Source: Chordibacter forsetii (lineage in GTDB: Bacteria > Verrucomicrobiota > Verrucomicrobiia > Opitutales > Seribacteraceae). Taken from it: a stretch of DNA of 8,985 nucleotides. Positions within the stretch are counted from its first letter, which is position 1, and the number at the start of each line of letters is the position of its first letter. The position numbers were made by a program, and so were the translations under genes. Below, one piece after another: positions 1 to 6,700 of this stretch. The stretch is taken from the NCBI RefSeq assembly GCF_964187505.1, contig NZ_CAXLML010000213.1, positions 1-8,985 of the forward strand, in the 5' to 3' direction. The notes under the pieces were generated by a model, which worked only from the letters and a program-made list of their open reading frames with translations, did no database searches and had not been told where the DNA came from.

Positions 1-66
1 GGGCCGGAATCGAACCGGCGAATAGAGGATTTGCAGTCCCCGGCCTTACCACTTGGCTACCGCGCC
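1..66 (-). tRNA. tRNA-Cys (GCA), 3' end cut by window edge
   Basis: Read on the minus strand, the sequence from 66 down to 1 folds as a tRNA. The 5' acceptor strand is GGCGCGG (66-60). The D arm has a GCC/GGC stem around a loop containing AGTGGTAA. The anticodon stem GGGGA/TCCTC (one G-T pair) encloses the loop CTGCAAA, giving anticodon GCA, which reads Cys codons. A short variable loop follows, then the T arm GCCGG-TTCGATT-CCGGC. Only the first two bases (CC) of the 3' acceptor strand lie inside the window, so the rest, including any encoded CCA, is off the left edge. It delivers cysteine in translation. The next gene (EF-hand protein) is divergent, so the two do not share a transcript. No strong promoter was recognised upstream of it. 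Confidence 0.93.
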
Positions 67-135
67 ATCACTGGAAGCGATGAAAAGTATTGACGACCAC
101 GCCTTCTCGCAAGCAAAAACCCTATAGCTTGTCGT

Positions 136-145
136 TATATAAAAT
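136..145 (+). promoter_or_regulatory. Possible -10 element for the EF-hand gene
   Basis: The AT-rich run at 136-145 contains TAAAAT (140-145), a 5 of 6 match to the sigma-70 -10 consensus, about 26 bp ahead of the ATG at 172. No good -35 element stands 16-18 bp upstream. The TTGACG at 90-95 is a good -35 sequence but is far too distant to pair with it. If used, the transcript would have a leader of only about 20 nt, and no Shine-Dalgarno sequence is visible before the ATG. This is weak evidence. Confidence 0.25.
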
Positions 146-171
146 TATTATTCAACTGCCCAAAATATCTT

Positions 172-798
172 ATGAAGTCTTTATCTTTAGTCATGATGCA
201 CCTTTTTCTGTCCTTCGCACTATTTGCAGCTCCAGCTGAGAAACCAAAAAAGGTGGAGAACAAAAGAAGTTTTCCAAGTCGTGGGGAAGTTATGAAAAAA
301 TTTGATGCAAACAAGGATGGAAAGTTAAGCGAGGAAGAAAGAAAAAATTTGCGAAACGAAATGAGCGGGTTAAGGGCCGGGGTGCCTCCTTTACTAGCCA
401 AAAAGTTTGATAAAGATGGAGACGGAAAACTGAGCGAGGTGGAGCGGTCTGAGTTTCGTAAAGACTTGGCAAGTAAGGGAAGACGGTTGCCACCTCATTT
501 AATGCAACGTTTTGACACCAATGGAGACGGAGAATTAAGTGATGAGGAACGGTCAGGAGCCAGGCAGGCATGGGAGGATCGAAAACAGGAAATGCTCAAA
601 AAATTTGATGCCGATGGAGATGGTAAACTCAATGTGGAAGAGCGGAGGGAAGCGATCAAGCAAGCAAAAGTAAACGTCGGGAAAGAGGCTAAGGAAGTAA
701 ACTCTGTTGAGGGCAATAAGCAGAATCCACCAGGTAAGAAAAAGGGAGATAAGCCTGGGGGAAGGGGCGGTAATAAAAAATTGAAGGTGAAAAATTAG
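172..798 (+). CDS. Secreted four-EF-hand calcium-binding protein
   Basis: This 208-aa protein starts with a typical signal peptide: a Lys at residue 2, a hydrophobic core, and an Ala-Ala-Pro-Ala cleavage region near residues 19-22. Four canonical 12-residue EF-hand loops follow, at residues 45-56, 80-91, 115-126 and 146-157. Each has Asp at positions 1 and 5, Asp/Asn at 3, Gly at 6, a hydrophobic residue at 8 and Glu at 12, so all four should bind Ca2+. The loop spacing is 35, 35 and 31 residues, which suggests duplication of a roughly 35-residue unit. The tail from about 160 is rich in Lys, Gly and Pro and looks disordered and basic. The ATG at 172 was chosen because it begins the signal peptide; ATGs at 193 and 196 would shorten its N-terminal region. 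Such small EF-hand proteins are common in PVC bacteria, where their role is mostly unknown. Calcium buffering or surface binding is inference. The gene is convergent with the sulfatase. Confidence 0.88.
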   Translation: MKSLSLVMMHLFLSFALFAAPAEKPKKVENKRSFPSRGEVMKKFDANKDGKLSEEERKNLRNEMSGLRAGVPPLLAKKFDKDGDGKLSEVERSEFRKDLASKGRRLPPHLMQRFDTNGDGELSDEERSGARQAWEDRKQEMLKKFDADGDGKLNVEERREAIKQAKVNVGKEAKEVNSVEGNKQNPPGKKKGDKPGGRGGNKKLKVKN

Positions 799-818
799 GA
801 TTTTTAGAACCTAACTTT
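790..818 (-). terminator. Intrinsic-terminator-like hairpin ending the minus-strand cluster
   Basis: On the minus strand, AAAGTTAGG (818-810) can pair with CCTAATTTTT (799-790) around a 10-nt loop. The stem is about 9 bp with one G-U pair, and its 3' arm runs into a run of five T. The stem is GC-poor, so it would be a modest terminator. It overlaps the sulfatase stop codon (819-817) and the end of the EF-hand gene (798). On the plus strand the core TTAGG/CCTAA stem remains but has one mismatch further down and no clean T-run, so termination for the EF-hand gene is less convincing. Confidence 0.42.
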
Positions 819-2238
819 ATTGGTTGGCTTTAGGTACAAGAGCAGGGCCGTTGTCTGCTGGCATCGATTTATGCCAGGCAATCACAGATTGAGTCAGTTC
901 TGTAACCATATCCGTCTTTTGTTTAGCCAGGTTTTTAGTTTCTTCACGGTCCGTTAAGAGATCATAGAGTAGGGGGCTTGAACCATCGTACTCGCAGAGT
1001 AGTTTCCACCGGCCATTGCGCACCGCGAGATCGGGTAGGTCTTTGACGCCATAAAAGCTGTCGCGATCAGGAGGGCGGCGAAAAAACATCATTTTATTTT
1101 TTGATTTCTTGGATTGGCCAAGAAGAACGCTGGGGAGAGACTCTCCATCGAATGTGATTTTATCGGGGGGAGAGATGTTACAAATATTGAGCAGGGTGGG
1201 GACGAGATCAATGGCAGAGAAGATGGAGTCTTGATTAATGGTTCCAAGGGCGTCCTTCTTCATTAATTTTGGTGCCCACGCTACCAGTGATGAACGAATC
1301 CCTCCTTCAAAAAGTTGGGTCTTGTAACCACGGAAGGGACCTGGGGAGCCGAGCCCAGGGTCGGGCCCGTTGTCGGAGCAGGCAAGGATGATGGTGTTTT
1401 TAGAAAGTGCTGGATCGTTCTGTACATGCTGGAAAAGCCGGCCAAGCTGACGGTCCATTTCTTCAAGTACGGCAAGATAGAGTGTGCGCTTTTCCCCGTC
1501 CCCCCATTGATCCACCGATGGCCAAAAGGGGCTGTGTACATCATCGGGCCAAAGGTTCAGATAGAAGGGGGTTTCATCCTGCTTTGCCTGCTTGATGAAA
1601 GAGAGGGCGGCATCGACAAACCCGCCGGTTATTTCCGAACGTTGCATCCATTGGTATCCTTTTCCAAGCCGTTCGGCATGGTGCCAAAGACGCCCGGGTT
1701 TTGATTTATCCTGCCCGGGCTTGAGAGTGAGGGGAAGAAGTTTTGGGCCCATACCCTCGAAGTTGGTCAGGGCTTGATCAAACCCATATTCGGAAATTGC
1801 CGGGGCGTCGTTCACATCGCGCTGCCCACCCATGTGCCACTTTCCAAAATGTCCGGTGGCATAGCCTGAATTTTGCAAAAACCTCGCTAGCATGGGTGCT
1901 TTCGGGTCGAGCCATTGGGCCATGCCTCTTTTTTTATTTTGGGCACGATGACCTAGGTAAGAAGAGATTCTCCAGCGTTGGGGATATTGACCTGTAGATA
2001 TGGCCACACGGGAGGGTGAGCAAATGGGAGAGTTTACATAGAATTGCTCAAAACTAATCCCTTCCTTAGCCAGTCGGTCAATATGGGGAGTGGATGCATC
2101 CTGATTTCCAAAGCAGGAAAAGTCTCCCCATCCCATATCGTCAATAAAAACGAGGATGATGTTTGGCCGGTTCGTGGCCTGCATTTCAAGCCCTAGGATG
2201 CAAAAGAAGAACAGCAGGAAAGAGGTGGCCTTTCTCAT
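817..2238 (-). CDS. Secreted cysteine-type sulfatase (arylsulfatase family S1)
   Basis: This protein should hydrolyse sulfate esters, probably on a sulfated glycan, outside the cytoplasm. Numbered from the chosen ATG (473 aa), residues 1-21 form a signal peptide. The metal-binding Asp pair is D33-D34. The sulfatase signature CSPSR starts at C73, the residue converted to formylglycine, with R77 in the same motif. GKWHMG supplies K133 and H135. Other expected active-site residues are H235 (DDVH), D289-N290 (SDNG) and K306 (GYK), so the catalytic set looks complete. The length is normal for the family. Maturation needs a formylglycine-generating enzyme or anSME, not present in this window. The frame is open up to a TTG at 2277 that overlaps the DUF1501 stop (2272-2270) and would add 13 residues. 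I prefer the ATG at 2238 because the signal peptide begins there. It is last in the three-gene cluster, 31 nt after DUF1501. The exact substrate cannot be told from sequence alone. Confidence 0.94.
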   Translation of the reverse strand: MRKATSFLLFFFCILGLEMQATNRPNIILVFIDDMGWGDFSCFGNQDASTPHIDRLAKEGISFEQFYVNSPICSPSRVAISTGQYPQRWRISSYLGHRAQNKKRGMAQWLDPKAPMLARFLQNSGYATGHFGKWHMGGQRDVNDAPAISEYGFDQALTNFEGMGPKLLPLTLKPGQDKSKPGRLWHHAERLGKGYQWMQRSEITGGFVDAALSFIKQAKQDETPFYLNLWPDDVHSPFWPSVDQWGDGEKRTLYLAVLEEMDRQLGRLFQHVQNDPALSKNTIILACSDNGPDPGLGSPGPFRGYKTQLFEGGIRSSLVAWAPKLMKKDALGTINQDSIFSAIDLVPTLLNICNISPPDKITFDGESLPSVLLGQSKKSKNKMMFFRRPPDRDSFYGVKDLPDLAVRNGRWKLLCEYDGSSPLLYDLLTDREETKNLAKQKTDMVTELTQSVIAWHKSMPADNGPALVPKANQ

Positions 2239-2269
2239 ACAAGGAGGACCTGGGAGGGGGACAAGAGTC

Positions 2270-3727
2270 CTAGGCAAGAAGGTCTTTAATTACTTTCGGG
2301 TGCTCGACTCCGGTGAGGCGTTGGTCGAGACCTAGGTAACGGTAGGTGAAGCGCTCGTGATCAATGCCAAGAGCACGAAGGACGGTGGCATTGAGGTCGT
2401 TCACATGGACCGGGTTTTCCAAAATATTGTAGGAGTAATCATCCGTTTTTCCGTACTCCATGCCACGCTTAAATCCACCACCCGCGACCCAGCTGGAGAA
2501 GCAACGCCCATGGTGATCCCGTCCGTGGCTGTCCTTGGTTAATTTGCCCTGTGAATACACAGTCCGTCCAAACTCGCCCCCGAAGATGACAATGGTATCG
2601 TCAAGTAATCCGCGTTGTTTCAAGTCTTTGACGAGAGCGGCGGCGGGCTGGTCGACATCCTTGCATTGGTTACGGATGGCTTTGGGTAAATTGCCGTGCT
2701 GGTCCCATCCACGGTGGAAGAGTTGAACAAAAGGAACATCGCGCTCGGCGAGGCGACGGGCAACCAAGCAGTTGTGGGCAAAAGTACCTTTTTTGCGGGC
2801 GTCCGGGCCGTACATATCAAGCACATGATCAGGTTCTTCCTTTAAATCAACGAGCTCGGGCACACTGGTTTGCATACGGTAGGCCATTTCGTACTGGGCA
2901 ATACGGGCATCGATTTCCAGATCGCCACTTTGTGTTTTCTTATGCTGGTTAATCGCGGCAATACCGTCGAGCATATCGCGGCGCATACTCTTGGATATTC
3001 CGTTGGGGTTGGAAAGATAGAGCACGGGATCGCCTGCGGAACGGAACTTGATACCCTGGTGTTTGGAGGGAAGGAAGCCACTGCCCCAGAGGCGGTCGTA
3101 GAGGGCTTGGGGATTACCGTTACCCCGGGAGATCATGACCACATAGCCGGGTAAGTTTTGGTTTGGACTACCCATGCCCCAGTCCAACCAGGCACCCATG
3201 GCGGGTTTGCCAGGTTGTTGAGAGCCGGTGTTGATCGCAGTGATGGCAGGGTCGTGGTTGATCGCCTCGGTGTGCATCGATTTTACCAAACAAATATCAT
3301 CGGCAATGGAGGCGGTGTGAGGAACTACCTCGCTGAACCAGGTGCCGTTTTGCCCATGCTTGCTGAATTCAAACATCGGAGCCACGCAGGGGAAAGAAGA
3401 CTGTTTGGAAGTCATTCCGGTGATGCGCTGGCCATTGCGGATGCTGTCGGGCAATTCCTGCCCGTGGTATTTCCGTAATTCCGGGTGGTAGTCGAACATG
3501 TCGATATGGGAAGGTCCGCCGGACATGAACATGTAAATCACCCGCTTGGCAGTGGGCTTGAAGTGGGTACGTCCTAGGGTGCCGTTCAAAGGAACGGAGC
3601 CGGGAGATCCCACGGCGCCCATGAGCGGGCCAGCGATGTTGGCGAAACCGAGGGCACCCATGCCCATGGCTCCGAGCTTGAGCATTTGACGACGGGTATG
3701 AAGTTGGTGAAGGTCGAGTGGATTCAT
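2270..3727 (-). CDS. DUF1501 family protein with twin-arginine signal
   Basis: This 485-aa protein matches the DUF1501 family, common in Planctomycetota and Verrucomicrobiota. Its N-terminus has TRRQMLK (R12-R13) followed by a hydrophobic Gly/Ala/Met-rich stretch (about 18-40), a probable Tat signal for folded export. Recognisable family blocks are SGGPSHIDMFDYHP (69-82), GWDQHG (340-345), GGEFGRT (383-389) and GRDHHG (402-407). The family is related in fold to alkaline phosphatases and sulfatases, and the Asp/His-rich blocks fit metal binding. The catalytic nucleophile and substrate are not established, so I give no reaction. The ATG at 3727 is 20 nt after the stop of the DUF1549/DUF1553 gene, and the gene ends just before the sulfatase, so the three are likely co-transcribed. 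No clear Shine-Dalgarno sequence precedes it. Pairing of DUF1501 with DUF1549/DUF1553 proteins is a familiar arrangement in PVC genomes. Confidence 0.92.
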   Translation of the reverse strand: MNPLDLHQLHTRRQMLKLGAMGMGALGFANIAGPLMGAVGSPGSVPLNGTLGRTHFKPTAKRVIYMFMSGGPSHIDMFDYHPELRKYHGQELPDSIRNGQRITGMTSKQSSFPCVAPMFEFSKHGQNGTWFSEVVPHTASIADDICLVKSMHTEAINHDPAITAINTGSQQPGKPAMGAWLDWGMGSPNQNLPGYVVMISRGNGNPQALYDRLWGSGFLPSKHQGIKFRSAGDPVLYLSNPNGISKSMRRDMLDGIAAINQHKKTQSGDLEIDARIAQYEMAYRMQTSVPELVDLKEEPDHVLDMYGPDARKKGTFAHNCLVARRLAERDVPFVQLFHRGWDQHGNLPKAIRNQCKDVDQPAAALVKDLKQRGLLDDTIVIFGGEFGRTVYSQGKLTKDSHGRDHHGRCFSSWVAGGGFKRGMEYGKTDDYSYNILENPVHVNDLNATVLRALGIDHERFTYRYLGLDQRLTGVEHPKVIKDLLA

Positions 3728-3747
3728 GGCGATTTCTGAGTTTTGGA

Positions 3748-6700
3748 TTATTCGCGGTTCAGGGTTTCATCCAGGTTGAGAATCATGGAGGCGAGAACTG
3801 TCCAGGTGGCGTGTTCATTGCGGTTTAAGGATTTGTCGCGTGGAGAGTCGCCCATGGCGAGCAACTGGTCTGCTTGGGCAGGGTTCTGATCAAAGACAGC
3901 TTTCTGTTTGTCGTATGCCTTTTTTATCACCTCTTGGCGCAAGCTGTCTGCGGGTCGCCCAGTGGCCAGCTCAAACATTCGGTTGACCCGGCTGGGCAGG
4001 TCTTGGGGGCTACTCTTTAGAACACGCTGGGCGAGGAAGCGGGAGGCTTCCACAAACTGTACATCATTGAGGGTGACCAGTGCCTGCATTGGGGTATTAG
4101 TGCGCTGGCGCTGCACAGTGCAGATTTCGCGGGAGGGTGTATCAAAGGCAAGCATCGCTGGTTGGGGGGAAGAGCGCTTCCAGTAAGTGTACATACTGCG
4201 ACGGTAAATCTTGTTCCCTTGGTCCTGAACAAACTTGCGGTTGCGATCGAGCGATACCTCGTTCCACAGGCCAGCAGGCTGGTAGGGTTTTACTCCGGGT
4301 CCCCCGAATTTCTTATTGAGTAAACCGCTAATATGTAAGGCCTGGTCGCGCACAAACTCGCCCATCAGGCGAAAGCGGGGAGCCCGGGCGAAGTAGAGGT
4401 TTTCCGGGTCCTTGGCCAGGTGTTCCTTGGTGATGACGGAGGACTGGCGGTAGGTGGCAGAGGTCACCAATTGGCGGATCATCTTCTTTACATCCCAATC
4501 GCTCTCAAGGAAATCGGCGGCCAACCAATTGAGCAGGCCGGGGTGGGTGGGCCATTTCCCTTGTGAGCCAAAGTCACTGGGCGTATCGCAGAGTCCACGG
4601 CCAAAGATAGTCTGCCAGTAGCGGTTAACGGTGACTCGGGGAGTGAGTGGGTTTTCTTTATCAGTTAGCCATTTCGCGAGACCGAGACGGTTCTTTTCCG
4701 ATTCGGTTTTCATGGGGTGGAGAAAGTCGGGGGTGTTTGCCTGAATGACCTTGGATTTATCCGGCGAGGAGTACTGCCCACGAACCAACAGGTAGGTGTC
4801 GCGCATTTTGTTGGCAGGATTATCCCCCATCACCATCGAGGTGATTTTGTTTTTACGAATATTGTTCAGGGCATTTTGTTTGTTGTTTCGGGCGGCGAGA
4901 AGGTTTTTGTACTCCTTATCAAAGCGATTGAGGTACTCGTCATGAAGGAGGGTGCGCTGATCGTTGGCGAGGGCATCGAGAGGCTTTGTAAAAAGTGGGG
5001 AGAAGGAATCCACTTTGCTCAGTTTCTCCACATCCTTGCGGTTAAGCACTCGGTGGTAGAGACCAATCTCATCCATCTCTACTCCCTTTACCGCAGCACC
5101 GTAGTAGCGCCGGCCAATCCGGAAGGTTTTATCCGTTTGAATGGTGGCGTTGAGTTCATCCTGAGCAATGTCTTTTTGCTGGCTGGTTCCATTGATAAAG
5201 ATATTGATGCCGGCTGCCTTGCCTGAGCCATCATAGGTTACGCAAAGATGGTTCCAGGAATTAAGCGGTAGTGGAGATTTTGAGACCACCTTGATGGCAT
5301 TGTTGGGATATTCGTGAATAATGTGCATGCCTGGGCGACCGCCCTCCATCCAAACATCATACCCGCGATGCTTCGCTTTTTCATCCATTTTGCTGAGCAG
5401 GGCACCGGATAGTTTAGTGGTAGTTTTTACCCACATTGACCAGGAGAAAGCTTGGTTGTGTTCCAGCACACCTGCAGTGGGGGACTCGATGAAGCCACTT
5501 TGCTCCACTTTGAACCCTGAAGCCACCTTGCCCAGTTCGGTCTGCTTGGCCTTGCCATGGATTACATACTTATCCTTTTGGTTTGTGCTGTCCACGGTTT
5601 GGTTGCCCTCGAAGGAATTAAAATCGATGGAAGAGACCAAGCCCTTAGGCGAAGGGATGAAGCGGTAGGAGAGTTCCATTACCTCGGCAATCTCATTTTC
5701 CATAAGGGCCCGGTTGTAGACCCGCACATCATCGATATCAGTATCATTTAACTGAGCGGAACGGAACCTCCTGCCAATGTGAAAAGGCTTATCCGTAAGG
5801 ATGCTGCTCTTCTTTAAAGTATGGTGCGGGTTTCCTTTGTCCTGCTTCTTACTGTTTACATAGATTTCTACCGAATTTGCGGAGGCTGTACCGTTGTAAG
5901 TCACACAGACATGCTGCCACTGATTTTGTTTGAGCTGGTTTTTCGCCACCACTTTGTGAGCGTTGTCGGGCCAGGCATGAATGATGTGCATGCCGGGGCG
6001 TCCGCCTTCAAACCAAAGGTCATAGCCACGAAATTTATTCCCCTCGTCCATTTTGCCGATCAAGGCTCCGCTTAATTGGGTGTTAGAGGGCCTGACCCAT
6101 GCACTTAAAGAGAAGGATTGATTGTGTTCGAAATCTCCAAAGTTAGGAACTTCGGCATAGGCATTTTTTTCGATTCTTATTCCGCTCTTGAACTTGGCAT
6201 TGGCCACCTTGATGGGGGAATCCCGTAAAATCGTGGGCGTGGCTTCGGCTACCCCATGGTCCGATTGATTGTTCTCCAGGTCGACACGGTCGAATGGAAA
6301 GAAGCCCACCAGTCCATCAGGCTCCAGGACTCCTGGGTTTGTCTTGATGTCTTTCGAACACTGGGTAAACCAATTCTTAAAGGGGTCAAGGGATTGCTGG
6401 CGTCGTGAATTAAGTTGGCCCCGTGCATCCTGAAGGGCTTTTTCGGAGTCCGCTAATTGTTTTTCACGCTCTGGAGTCATGATCTCCACTAGTGGTGCCT
6501 GGTTTCCTCTTCTTGTCTGCATGCCGGGATCAGCATTGTTATTAAAGAAAGCAAACATTTGGTAATATTCCTTTTGGGAGAAGGGGTCGTACATGTGATC
6601 GTGGCATTGGGCACATTCAAAGGTCATCCCCAGCCAGACATTGGATGTAGTCTTAACCCGGTCGATCACATACTCCACCCGGAACTCTTCGGCAATGGCC

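Noticed and set aside
90..95. TTGACG, a good -35-like hexamer on the plus strand
   Set aside because: No -10-like hexamer is found 16-19 bp downstream, and the nearest AT-rich -10 candidate (140-145) is far too distant.
290..571. A 93-codon minus-strand frame opposite the EF-hand gene
   Set aside because: The plus-strand frame encodes four canonical EF-hand loops and a signal peptide, so the antisense frame is a by-product.
1315..1704. A 129-codon plus-strand open frame opposite the sulfatase gene
   Set aside because: It lies wholly antisense to the sulfatase, whose frame contains all family motifs. Its product has no recognisable domain and looks like a shadow of the real gene.
2241..2247. 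AAGGAGG on the plus strand, a perfect Shine-Dalgarno sequence
   Set aside because: No plus-strand start codon with a credible frame follows at suitable spacing. The site lies between the two minus-strand genes, where the transcript reads CCTCCTT and cannot act as a ribosome site.
4717..5226. A 169-codon plus-strand open frame opposite the LamG-DUF1553 linker
   Set aside because: It is antisense to an intact, well-supported gene and has a hydrophobic low-information product. The openness follows from the codon use of the minus-strand gene.
5011..6147. The repeated DNA as a possible mobile element
   Set aside because: The repeat stays in frame, encodes two LamG domains, and has no terminal inverted repeats, target duplications or transposase.
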